A DNA stretch of 7,043 nucleotides from Desulfobacteraceae bacterium (GTDB lineage: Bacteria > Desulfobacterota > Desulfobacteria > Desulfobacterales > UBA11574), in assembly GCA_029857875.1 (NCBI GenBank), contig JAOUGB010000117.1, positions 1 to 7,043 of the forward strand, written 5' to 3'. Below are positions 1 through 6,085 of this stretch, piece after piece. The notes beneath the pieces are model-generated. The model was not told where the DNA came from and searched no databases. It saw nothing but the letters and a program-made list of their open reading frames with translations. Position numbers and translations under genes: made by a program. Position 1 is the stretch's first letter. Each line of letters opens with the position of its first letter.

Positions 1-2
1 TT

Positions 3-551
3 ATGATAACCATGTATTCCTGGCTCCTCCCCTTTTCCGCCCATGCCGCTTCCAGGGGAATTTCAGTGATCAGCGACTTGAGCCATCAAAGCGGCAAACT
101 TGCCGCCTACAAGGCACTGATCATCGGAATTAATGATTATAAAGATCCAGAAATTCCGGATCTTGAAACCGCCGTTAATGATGCCAATGCGATGGCAAAT
201 CTTCTTAGTGAACGTTATGGTTTTGAAGTTAAACGCCTTTTAGATCGCGAAGCCACCAGAGAAGCCATTTATCGAGCCCTGCGAAGTTTGGCATCATCAA
301 CGGAAGGGGATGACAGCGTTCTCATATATTATGCGGGGCATGGTGACCTTGATCGTCTAACCAATGATGGATGGTGGATACCGGTGGACGCTAAAGGTGG
401 GGATCCTGTAACGTATCTGAACAATTTTCTGGTTCAAACATACATGCGCAGCATGAAGGCACGTCATGTGCTTCTTATCTCTGATTCTTGCTATTCCGGC
501 ACCCTGTTTGGTCAAACACGCGCCATGCCTCAGGTAATTAATCTTGGGTAA
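3..551 (+). CDS. Caspase-like (peptidase C14) protein, C-terminally truncated, possibly 5' partial
   Basis: The frame encodes 182 residues of a caspase-fold cysteine peptidase (metacaspase/C14 type). The domain begins near residue 36 with YKALIIGINDY, the first beta strand. It continues through the helix with DLETAVNDANAMANLL (about 53-68), the catalytic-His strand LIYYAGHGD (His113) and the catalytic-Cys strand LLISDSCYSGTLFG (Cys163). Both dyad residues are therefore present. The first 15 residues (WLLPFSAHA followed by A) look like the end of a signal peptide, suggesting export. The hydrophobic part is short, so the true start may lie left of the window. After MPQVIN the frame enters the perfect hairpin at 535-589 and stops within its left arm. 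The region after the catalytic Cys (p10-like half, substrate pocket) is missing, so the product is probably inactive or the gene is a pseudogene. Family assignment is strong. A role (regulated proteolysis, conflict or death effector) would be inference only. Confidence 0.88.
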   Translation: MITMYSWLLPFSAHAASRGISVISDLSHQSGKLAAYKALIIGINDYKDPEIPDLETAVNDANAMANLLSERYGFEVKRLLDREATREAIYRALRSLASSTEGDDSVLIYYAGHGDLDRLTNDGWWIPVDAKGGDPVTYLNNFLVQTYMRSMKARHVLLISDSCYSGTLFGQTRAMPQVINLG

Positions 552-589
552 ACCCCCGGCTTTGCCGGGGGTTTACCCAAGATTAATTA
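535..589. repeat. Perfect inverted repeat / hairpin, 26-bp arms, 3-nt loop
   Basis: The left arm at 535-560 is an exact reverse complement of 564-589, separated only by TTT at 561-563. The GC-rich tip is ACCCCCGGC-TTT-GCCGGGGGT and the base of the stem is AT-rich (TAATTAATC). The caspase-like frame terminates inside the left arm and a different frame opens in the right arm. No T-run follows the stem on the + strand (A-rich sequence follows instead), so it is not a classical intrinsic terminator, although it could still block transcription. Alternatives are a REP-like or miniature mobile element, a deletion junction, or a fold-back artefact of amplification or assembly. Confidence 0.9.
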
Positions 590-640
590 AAAAAGGAGTT
601 TCAAGCTCTCCAGAAGGAGCAGAGCCGTTGGCGCGAAAAG

Positions 641-1003
641 ATGATCGAGTCCACGGTGATGATATCCCATAAGTTTAACGGCAAAGAGAGCCGCGCTCTA
701 AAGGAAATGTCGGAAAATATCGTAAAGAAAAAGTTCTCTGACGCAAAAATTTTACGGGTGAACGTCATCAGCTCCGATTGGAAAGAAGAGCGGGCTTTAG
801 AATACACTGACACTACCAGGACTGCCATTCGTTACCGGATCACTCGAAGTGTCACAGGCCAGGTAGCGGCAAAACGAGGTGGCGATTGTTTCCTTTATAC
901 GACATATATGGGTAAAAATCGTCGCAGTGACGGTTCATGGGGCCAGTATTACGGACATATCATGTTTACTGATCGGATGCTTGAAAAGAATGTAAATAAG
1001 TAG
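641..1003 (+). CDS. Orphan C-terminal fragment, unrecognised domain; likely remnant of the gene upstream
   Basis: From the first ATG this frame gives 120 residues, but it is open back to 587 inside the hairpin arm. The extra upstream residues (FQALQKEQSRWREK) are charged and coiled-coil-like, as expected for a linker rather than an N-terminus. The ATG at 641 has no Shine-Dalgarno sequence, and the AAGGAG at 593-598 has no start codon at useful distance. The body is polar, with alternating strand-like stretches (AIRYRITRSVTGQVAAKRGGDCFLY split by turns) and a late Gly/Trp/Tyr-rich segment (DGSWGQYYGHIMF). I do not recognise the domain. It lies in a different frame from the caspase-like fragment and directly abuts the hairpin. 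The simplest reading is that it is the C-terminal end of the same ancestral gene after loss of the middle part. An independent small protein is possible but less likely. Confidence 0.5.
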   Translation: MIESTVMISHKFNGKESRALKEMSENIVKKKFSDAKILRVNVISSDWKEERALEYTDTTRTAIRYRITRSVTGQVAAKRGGDCFLYTTYMGKNRRSDGSWGQYYGHIMFTDRMLEKNVNK

Positions 1004-1042
1004 AGAATCTCAGATCCTTCGTGATTGAGAATGCAGTTGGAG

Positions 1043-1064
1043 ATTTCGAGAACGTTCTCGAAAT
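1043..1064. promoter_or_regulatory. 22-bp perfect palindrome, candidate operator
   Basis: The half-site ATTTCGAGAAC at 1043-1053 is followed without spacer by its exact reverse complement at 1054-1064. A perfect 22-bp dyad fits a dimeric regulator site. It lies 40 bp after the end of the upstream fragment and about 170 bp before the tpx start. As RNA it could form a 9-bp stem with a 4-nt loop followed by a few T residues, so a weak terminator for the upstream reading frame is the alternative. I cannot match it to a named regulator box. Confidence 0.4.
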
Positions 1065-1233
1065 TTACTTGATAATCGCAACTTGTGGATTAAAAGAACA
1101 TAAACGTTTCCACTGTAATTAATACACTCAAACAGCACATTCTTTAATCGATGATCATTCATTCCAATAATAGATCAGGTATTCAATAAAGACTTTTCGA
1201 ACCCTTAAGATATTTAAAAATAGGAGCAAGATT

Positions 1234-1734
1234 ATGGCAACAATTACATTAAAAGGCACACCCATTGAAACCATTGGCGATTTACCAAGAGTTGGTGAAA
1301 AGGCCCCTAACTTTACGCTGACCAAAAGGGACCTTTCCGAGACAAACCTCGACGATTTTGCGGGAAAACGCATCGTTTTAAATATTTTCCCGAGTATTGA
1401 CACCCAGGTATGCGCAACTTCGGTTCGCAGATTTAACGTGGAAGCCAGCAAGCTTGAAAACAGCGTTGTCCTTTGCGTTTCAGCGGATCTGCCGTTTGCC
1501 CACGAAAGGTTTTGCGGGGCCGAAGGTATTGATGATGTGCTGTCGTTGTCGAGTTTTCGTTCCGAGGCTTTTGGAAAGGATTATGGGGTGAAAATAACGA
1601 GCGGTCCCCTGACCGGTTTGATGTCCAGGGCCATTGTTATTATTGATGAATCCGGAAAGGTCATTTACACGGAACAGGTCCCGGAAATTGTGCAGGAGCC
1701 GAATTACGAGGCCGCACTGGCAGCACTGTCTTGA
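1234..1734 (+). CDS. tpx: Thiol peroxidase (Tpx, atypical 2-Cys peroxiredoxin)
   Basis: The 166-residue protein matches the usual length of bacterial Tpx (about 165-168). It reduces hydrogen peroxide and, preferentially in the family, alkyl hydroperoxides, using thioredoxin as electron donor. The peroxiredoxin PxxxTxxC motif is PSIDTQVC, with Pro53, Thr57 and peroxidatic Cys60. The resolving cysteine is Cys94 in RFCGAEGI, at the spacing typical of Tpx. The active-site Arg is likely Arg132 in LMSRAIVIID. The N-terminal MATITLKGTPIETIGDLPRVGEKAPNF is the standard Tpx opening. The start is supported by AGGAG at 1222-1226, 7 nt upstream. There is no signal peptide, so it should be cytoplasmic. 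It stands alone, with 230 bp of AT-rich leader before it and a large gap after it. In an anaerobe this would be oxidative-stress defence (inference). Confidence 0.96.
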   Translation: MATITLKGTPIETIGDLPRVGEKAPNFTLTKRDLSETNLDDFAGKRIVLNIFPSIDTQVCATSVRRFNVEASKLENSVVLCVSADLPFAHERFCGAEGIDDVLSLSSFRSEAFGKDYGVKITSGPLTGLMSRAIVIIDESGKVIYTEQVPEIVQEPNYEAALAALS

Positions 1735-1892
1735 CTAACTCTTGCATGAAAATTGATCAGAACCTTTAAAATACCTGAATTCATCGATTTCGTCAATAAC
1801 GTTACACGAGGAATCACACCCCGTGAACACGTATTTCATTTTTGGCCGAATGCGGTGATGTTTGAAAACCACATCTTTCCGGAAGTGGAATC

Positions 1893-1922
1893 TTGACATC
1901 CTCTATAAAGAAGGCGTAGACT
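1893..1922 (+). promoter_or_regulatory. Candidate sigma70-type promoter
   Basis: A perfect -35 hexamer TTGACA at 1893-1898 is followed after 18 bp by TAGACT at 1917-1922, which matches TATAAT at four of six positions. Transcription would start near 1929 and leave a leader of roughly 300 nt before the flavoenzyme gene at 2225. The perfect -35 is the main support. The weak -10 and long leader keep confidence low. Confidence 0.3.
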
Positions 1923-2212
1923 AAAAATCTCTCCGATGATAGATGACGCTTGCAAAATTCAGGTAATATGAAGTGCGCTTTTTGTTTCAGATCTTTATTT
2001 TGTTTGCCCCGCGGGAAGGCCGGTGATATGCCATCTTCCTGCTTTGCGCGGGACCTTCGACTTGCGTTGCCTGCCTGCCGCAGATAACAGGGTGGGCGGG
2101 TCAAGGTTTCGAAGCCGCTCATTCCGCTTTTTCAACATAGGCTTTACACAAGACCTCTATGATCCGGGGCATCTTTGACTTTCAATCCATCGAGATGTCT
2201 TTTCAAAAAGAC

Positions 2213-2219
2213 GGGGAGG
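2213..2219 (+). promoter_or_regulatory. Ribosome binding site deciding the flavoenzyme start
   Basis: GGGGAGG lies 5 nt before the ATG at 2225. The in-frame ATG further upstream at 2159 has no Shine-Dalgarno sequence, and the 22 extra residues it would add do not belong to the family N-terminus. The start at 2225 is therefore preferred. Confidence 0.8.
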
Positions 2220-2224
2220 AAACC

Positions 2225-4135
2225 ATGCGCTTTCCAAATCTTTTTTCACCCGGCAATATCGGCGAGTGCCATCTTAAAAACCGAATCATAATGCCGCTTT
2301 TTCCCACAAAATACGCGACAGACAGCCGGGTAAATCCCAAGATGCTGGAGTTTTACCGGGCAAGGGCCAAAGGCGGCGTCGCTCTGATTGTGCTGGACTG
2401 TCCCTGCCTGGATTATCCCCGGGCATACAAGGGTCCCCAGGAGCTTCGTTTTGACACGCCGGCGTATGCCGCCAGCCTGACACAGCTTTTGGACGCTATT
2501 CATGCCGAAGGCGCCAGAGCCTTCATGCAACTGAATTATCCCTGGGAGCGGAAGGTTGACCGGCCGGTGGATGGGGCCCAAAAAAAAGGAGACGCCTGGG
2601 TGGTTTCTCTGGCAAATGCCATGTCAACGAAAGAGGCCGAAGAAATCCTCGCCATCATGGCGAACGGTGCTGCAAAGGCCAGAACCATCGGATACGACGG
2701 CGTCGAAATCCAGGCCAGCTACGGGGATCTGATTGCACAACTGATTTCTCCCCTTCTGAACAAACGCCGTGATGAACTGGGTGGTGCTGTGGAGAACCGG
2801 GCACGCTTTCTGACCCGGCTGATAGAGAAAACAAAGGCAGCCGCCGGTCGTGACTTTCCGGTCATGGTCAAACTGGTGTGCAATGAATTTGTCCCCGGCG
2901 GCCTCGATGTTGATCAAGCCAAAATCGTCGCCATCCGGGTTGAAGATGCCGGTGCGGATGCCATCATTGCCAATGCCGGCAACAAGACCACTAAATATAT
3001 CACCATTCCCCCCAATGAGAGTCCGCCGGGACCGCTGATTGATCTGGCGGCGGAGATAAAATCCGCCGTCAACATTCCGGTGATTGCCATCGGCAAGATC
3101 AACGGTCCGGAATTGGCCGAGGACACCATTTCCCGAGGAAAAGCCGATTTTGTCGGAATGGCCAGAGCTCTGGTTGCGGATCCCGAGCTTCCCCAAAAAG
3201 CGACGTCCGGTCAGATTGCGGATATCCGGCACTGCAATTACTGCCTTCAGGACTGCGCTGAAAAAGGTGTTCCCGGCATCGGAAGATGTTGCGGCGTGAA
3301 TCCATTTGCCGGCAATGAGTATGCCTGGAAGGTCTTTCCGGCTCAAGAAAGAAAGAAGGTGCTGGTTGTCGGCGGGGGACCTAGCGGGATTCAGGCGGCC
3401 ATCATCGCCAGCCGGAGAGGACATGATGTGGAGCTGTGGGAACAGGGCCAGCTCGGCGGCCAGGCCAGACTGTCGTCCATTGCGCCCTTCAAGGAAGACA
3501 CCGCCGATATCCTACGTTATCTGAAACACGTGCTGGACAACAGCCGTATTCGGGTTCGCACCGGACACCCTGCGAGGGCATCCGATATTCTTGAAAAGGC
3601 ACCGGACGTGGTGATTGTGGCCACCGGCTCGCGGCCGAGGGTGCTTTCGATTCCAGGTGCCGACTCCGAAAGGGTCACAGACGTTCGAAGCGTCTATGAA
3701 AACCGTTCGGTAGGCGGCCAGAAAATCGTCATTATCGGCGGCGGCGATATCGGCTGTGAAACCGCCGACTGGCTGGCCGGTCCTGAAAGACAGGTTGCCG
3801 TGGTAGAGATACTGCCCGATGTGCTGCACCGGATGAAAAAAATTCCAAAGCAGCGTCTTTTGGCACGACTCTCCAAAAAGGGCGTTGCCATTTTTACGGA
3901 GACTCGAATTACCGCCATTGAGAACAATCGCGTGTTGCTCCAAAAAACAGATGGCAGCGCTTTCGAACTGGAAGCCGACAGGGTTATTTTTGCCATTGAC
4001 GCCGTGCCGGAAGACCGCCTGGTTGAAGATCTGAAAGGCAGAGTAAAACAGGTGATGGCTGTGGGTGACGCCGAATTACCGGGAAACCTGGGGGCGGCCC
4101 TCAGAAGCGGTACCGCCGCAGCACTGAATATATAG
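2225..4135 (+). CDS. NADH:flavin oxidoreductase, 2,4-dienoyl-CoA reductase (FadH)-like, FMN/4Fe-4S/FAD
   Basis: The 636-residue protein has the three-part build of FadH, trimethylamine dehydrogenase and enoate-reductase relatives (E. coli FadH is about 670). An FMN-binding TIM barrel spans about 1-330 (LFSPGNIGECHLKNRIIMP start, NKRRDELGGAVENRARF at 179-195, FVGMARALVADP at 309-320). A 4Fe-4S site follows, with Cys337, Cys340, Cys344 and Cys355/356 and spacing CxxCxxxC-x10-CC. The C-terminal FAD/NAD(P) half carries VVGGGPSGIQAA (381-392), an ATGSRPR motif (466-472), a second Rossmann motif IIGGGDIGCE (503-512) and a closing VGDAELPG FAD motif. It should be a cytoplasmic NAD(P)H-dependent reductase of an activated C=C bond; the substrate is unknown. 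In my manual alignment to FadH, the catalytic Tyr of the EGYLIN segment is Asp168 (YGDLIA), and the catalytic-His segment reads GNKTTKYITIP with no His. Substrate or chemistry may therefore differ, and naming it fadH would be unsafe. It is monocistronic by spacing (174 bp to the next gene). Confidence 0.92.
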   Translation: MRFPNLFSPGNIGECHLKNRIIMPLFPTKYATDSRVNPKMLEFYRARAKGGVALIVLDCPCLDYPRAYKGPQELRFDTPAYAASLTQLLDAIHAEGARAFMQLNYPWERKVDRPVDGAQKKGDAWVVSLANAMSTKEAEEILAIMANGAAKARTIGYDGVEIQASYGDLIAQLISPLLNKRRDELGGAVENRARFLTRLIEKTKAAAGRDFPVMVKLVCNEFVPGGLDVDQAKIVAIRVEDAGADAIIANAGNKTTKYITIPPNESPPGPLIDLAAEIKSAVNIPVIAIGKINGPELAEDTISRGKADFVGMARALVADPELPQKATSGQIADIRHCNYCLQDCAEKGVPGIGRCCGVNPFAGNEYAWKVFPAQERKKVLVVGGGPSGIQAAIIASRRGHDVELWEQGQLGGQARLSSIAPFKEDTADILRYLKHVLDNSRIRVRTGHPARASDILEKAPDVVIVATGSRPRVLSIPGADSERVTDVRSVYENRSVGGQKIVIIGGGDIGCETADWLAGPERQVAVVEILPDVLHRMKKIPKQRLLARLSKKGVAIFTETRITAIENNRVLLQKTDGSAFELEADRVIFAIDAVPEDRLVEDLKGRVKQVMAVGDAELPGNLGAALRSGTAAALNI

Positions 4136-4309
4136 CCGTGTTATCCTACGGAGAAGACTTCCGGGACCCACTAAATTACAACTCAAGTTTCGCACCTATA
4201 TTTTTATGTAACCTCATAATATGGTAGTGTTTTCACCCGATGTTAGCAGTGAAAAATCTTCGCCATTATTAAACAGGCTTTAAGTTTCATAAAAAAATCT
4301 GGAGTTGAA

Positions 4310-4777
4310 ATGACTGTAAACTACTGGCTGATGAAATCAGAACCGAGTAAATTTTCGATTACGGACTTGAAAAACAGTCCCAATCAGATCGAGCACTGGG
4401 ACGGTGTTCGAAACTATCAGGCTCGCAACTTTATTCGGGATAAGATGCGCATCGGGGATCGCGTTCTGTTTTATCACAGTGTCGTCAATCCTTCGGTGGT
4501 GGGAACCGCAAGAGTTGTCAAAACCGGATATCCGGACTTCACGGCATGGGATCCGAAAAGTAAACACTTTGATCCAAAAAGCACACCTGAAAATCCCATC
4601 TGGCATATGGTGGACATCTGTTTCGAGAGTCAATTTGCCGAACCGATTCCTTTGGCCAAACTGAGGACGGTTCCCGGACTCGAAAACATGATGCTGTTTC
4701 GCAAGGGAATGCGTCTTTCAATCCAGCCTGTGGCCGTCAAAGAGTTCGATATAATCGTTGCAATGGGGAATCCATGA
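4310..4777 (+). CDS. EVE domain-containing protein (PUA-like, thymocyte nuclear protein 1 family)
   Basis: The 155-residue protein is a single EVE domain over almost its whole length. Recognisable blocks are YWLMKSEPSKFSITDL (5-20), WDGVRNYQARNFIRD (30-44) and the GDRVLFYHS strand (49-57), followed by VVGTARVV and a C-terminal LFRKGMRLSIQPV block. EVE belongs to the PUA superfamily, whose members bind modified bases or RNA. Eukaryotic relatives recognise modified cytosine in DNA, and bacterial stand-alone versions are mostly uncharacterised. There is no signal peptide, so it is presumably cytoplasmic. The start is fixed by GGAG at 4301-4304, 5 nt from the ATG. It sits alone, 174 bp after the flavoenzyme and 110 bp before the DUF4197 gene, and neither neighbour suggests a job. 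Family assignment is firm; the ligand is unknown. Confidence 0.94.
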   Translation: MTVNYWLMKSEPSKFSITDLKNSPNQIEHWDGVRNYQARNFIRDKMRIGDRVLFYHSVVNPSVVGTARVVKTGYPDFTAWDPKSKHFDPKSTPENPIWHMVDICFESQFAEPIPLAKLRTVPGLENMMLFRKGMRLSIQPVAVKEFDIIVAMGNP

Positions 4778-4797
4778 GGGACTTCCGGAAAGTCCTT
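4777..4797 (+). terminator. Short stem-loop after the EVE gene, weak terminator candidate
   Basis: GGACTT (4779-4784) pairs with AAGTCC (4790-4795) around the loop CCGGA, extended by a G-T and an A-T pair at the base. It starts at the last base of the EVE stop codon. No U-tract follows (GATCAAAG), so intrinsic termination would be inefficient. Confidence 0.25.
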
Positions 4798-4874
4798 GAT
4801 CAAAGAGTAAAAGACCCATAGTGAAAAAAGACTTCAATTTCTATCTCAAAAAATATTTCAGACAACCCTATCGT

Positions 4875-4880
4875 GGAGGT
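4875..4880 (+). promoter_or_regulatory. Ribosome binding site deciding the DUF4197 start
   Basis: GGAGGT lies 7 nt before the ATG at 4888. The alternative GTG at 4873 overlaps this Shine-Dalgarno sequence and has none of its own, so it is rejected as the start. Confidence 0.8.
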
Positions 4881-4887
4881 AATTATC

Positions 4888-5661
4888 ATGGATACAAATT
4901 TTCTGAAATTTTTAAAGCATCAATTAATAATAATTACAGGCATGGTTTTTATCACGATTTCTTTAATATTCGGCGCCGCCGAAGCAGGGAATAATTGGTT
5001 AGAGAAAGGAACAGATCTTCTCAAAACTTACGGGGAAAGCAGCGGGAAATCTGGTCTAACTGTTGAGGAAATCGGGGCTGGGCTTAAAGATGCGCTTCGT
5101 GTCGGTTCGGAGAATGTGGTTTCCCGGTTAGGCCGTACGGACGGCTTCAATACAGATTCAACCGTTCATATACCGTTACCAAAACAATTAGACACCGTAA
5201 AGTCTGTGTTGGATAAAGTCGGTATGTCCGGTCTGCTTAAAGACCTTGAGTTAAAACTCAACCGGGCTGCGGAAGTGGCGACTCCAAAGGCAAAAAAACT
5301 TTTCTCACAGGCGATTACTGAAATGAGTTTTGAAGATGTTAAGAAGATATATAAAGGTCCGGAAGACGCTGCCACCCAATATTTTCGAAGTAAAATGTCT
5401 CCCTCTCTTGCAAAAGAGATGCAACCCGTTGTCAATAAAAGCCTTTCCGAAGTGGGAGCTGTTCAGGCTTATGATAGTGTTATGAAAGAATATCGATCCG
5501 TTCCTTTTGTCCCGGACGTGAAAACCGACTTGACAGATCATGTTGTTGCGAAAGGGATGGACGGAATCTTCTATTACATGGCCAAGGAAGAAGCTGCTAT
5601 CCGCCAGAACCCTGCCAAGCGAACGACGGATTTACTAAAGCGTGTATTTGGTGCAAAATAA
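4888..5661 (+). CDS. Exported DUF4197 family protein
   Basis: The 257-residue protein has an N-terminal signal peptide: positive K7/K10/H11, a hydrophobic core at about 13-29 (LIIITGMVFITISLIF) and a likely cleavage after A33 in AEA|G. The mature part, a mostly helical domain, should act in the periplasm. DUF4197 blocks seen are LTVEEIGAGLKDALRVG (57-73), VSRLGRTDGF (78-87), IPLPKQLDTV (95-104), the VGMSGLL and LKLNRAAEVATPKAK segments (111-136), GPEDAATQYFR (157-167) and the closing GIFYYMAKEEAAIRQNP and TTDLLKRVFG (226-254). Length and motif order match the family, so the gene looks complete. The family has no established function that I know of; it is common in proteobacterial and related Gram-negative genomes. 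It begins 110 bp after the EVE gene with its own strong ribosome site and may or may not be co-transcribed with it. Confidence 0.93.
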   Translation: MDTNFLKFLKHQLIIITGMVFITISLIFGAAEAGNNWLEKGTDLLKTYGESSGKSGLTVEEIGAGLKDALRVGSENVVSRLGRTDGFNTDSTVHIPLPKQLDTVKSVLDKVGMSGLLKDLELKLNRAAEVATPKAKKLFSQAITEMSFEDVKKIYKGPEDAATQYFRSKMSPSLAKEMQPVVNKSLSEVGAVQAYDSVMKEYRSVPFVPDVKTDLTDHVVAKGMDGIFYYMAKEEAAIRQNPAKRTTDLLKRVFGAK

Positions 5662-5818
5662 ATTCACATCAAAGGGGTTATCAAGATGTTGTCAAAGGAG
5701 CCCATTAATCATTTGCGGGCAGATATATGAAAGGGATAGTGCGGAGGATGCATTAAAGAATGCGGATATTGTATTAAGTGCGAAATCCCTTTTATTGAAC
5801 TGCAACAGCGAGCGCATT

Positions 5819-5838
5819 CCCCGCAGCTTGCTGCGGGG
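5819..5838. repeat. REP-like hairpin 1
   Basis: CCCCGCAG (5819-5826) pairs with CTGCGGGG (5831-5838) around the loop CTTG. The unit is flanked by an 8-bp direct repeat AGCGAGCG at 5807-5814 and 5841-5848. It shares the core GCAGCTTGCTGC with the hairpin at 5887-5904. Short palindromic repeats of this kind are often dispersed through genomes and handled by REP-associated (RAYT) transposases. No transposase is in the window. Confidence 0.65.
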
Positions 5839-5886
5839 TTAGCGAGCGAATATAAAATTAACAGAAGTCCTTACAGTCGAAGATCA

Positions 5887-5930
5887 CCTGCAGCTTGCTG
5901 CAGGGAGCTTCAATCCTGACTGGGTTGAAG
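5887..5930. repeat. REP-like hairpin 2 with adjoining second stem
   Basis: CCTGCAGC (5887-5894) pairs with GCTGCAGG (5897-5904), with the same core GCAGCTTGCTGC as hairpin 1, about 50 bp away. Three bases later CTTCAATCC (5908-5916) pairs with GGGTTGAAG (5922-5930) with one G-U pair and a 5-nt loop. The tandem stem arrangement recalls a bipartite REP/BIME-like unit. The GGAG directly after the first stem resembles the tetranucleotide that often borders REP hairpins (inference). Confidence 0.55.
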
Positions 5931-6085
5931 ATGTTCGATCAGGAAAGCAGTTACCTCTTTATAAATCAGAGGAAGCAAACGTTGCATACACAGATGAACC
6001 TTTGCCTTGAAGACCTCTTGCTCTATTGTAGTCAAGGCAACTTGGCCATGGTGAGAATCAGAGATCAACTCGTGATAGGATTTAC

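Larger units (their letters stand above)
1735..2224. other. Long intergenic region without a convincing gene
   Basis: About 490 bp separate tpx from the flavoenzyme. An imperfect stem (about 1799-1832, core CACG/CGTG with GG/CC pairs) followed by the T-rich TATTTCATTTTT could be a weak terminator for tpx. A promoter-like element lies at 1893-1922. A 102-codon reading frame on the minus strand (1814-2122) has no recognisable domain, a weak ribosome site, and an Arg/Pro/Cys-rich composition typical of chance frames, so I do not call it a gene. The GC-rich stretch around 2060-2105 (GCCTGCCTGCCGCAG, then GGTGGGCGGG) contrasts with the AT-rich surroundings and could be part of a dispersed repeat, which cannot be decided here. 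Confidence 0.5.
5686..6010 (+). pseudogene. Possible remnant of an unrecognised small gene, split by a hairpin stop
   Basis: An ATG at 5686 sits behind AAGGGG (5672-5677) and opens MLSKEPINHLRADI before a TGA at 5728-5730. In the next frame the sequence continues as YERDSAEDALKNADIVLSAK and on to the TAG at 5840-5842, which lies just after the first hairpin. The same frame then runs on for 55 further codons (KLTEVLTVEDHLQL, later NPDWVEDVRSGKQLPLYK) to TGA at 6008-6010. One frameshift and one stop would join these into a single protein of about 107 residues. The acidic, helix-like composition resembles coding sequence, but I recognise no family. A competing frame over 5737-5815 reads as Cys-rich (CGGCIKECGYCIKCEIPF). 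Real decay and chance are both possible. Confidence 0.3.

Noticed and set aside
2159..2224. Upstream in-frame ATG giving a 658-residue flavoenzyme
   Set aside because: It has no ribosome site, and the extra residues are not family-like. The ATG at 2225 has GGGGAGG at ideal distance and begins with the family's typical N-terminus.
2624..3424. Long minus-strand open frame (266 codons) inside the flavoenzyme gene
   Set aside because: It lies wholly within a strongly supported coding sequence on the other strand and has no recognisable domain. It is a shadow of codon bias.
4873..4887. GTG start for the DUF4197 protein
   Set aside because: The GTG overlaps the Shine-Dalgarno sequence that serves the ATG at 4888, and it would add residues before a normal signal peptide.
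4821..4970. GTG-started short frame of about 50 codons before and over the DUF4197 start
   Set aside because: It runs through the ribosome site and signal-peptide codons of the real gene in another frame, and its Arg/Asn/Tyr-rich product looks random.
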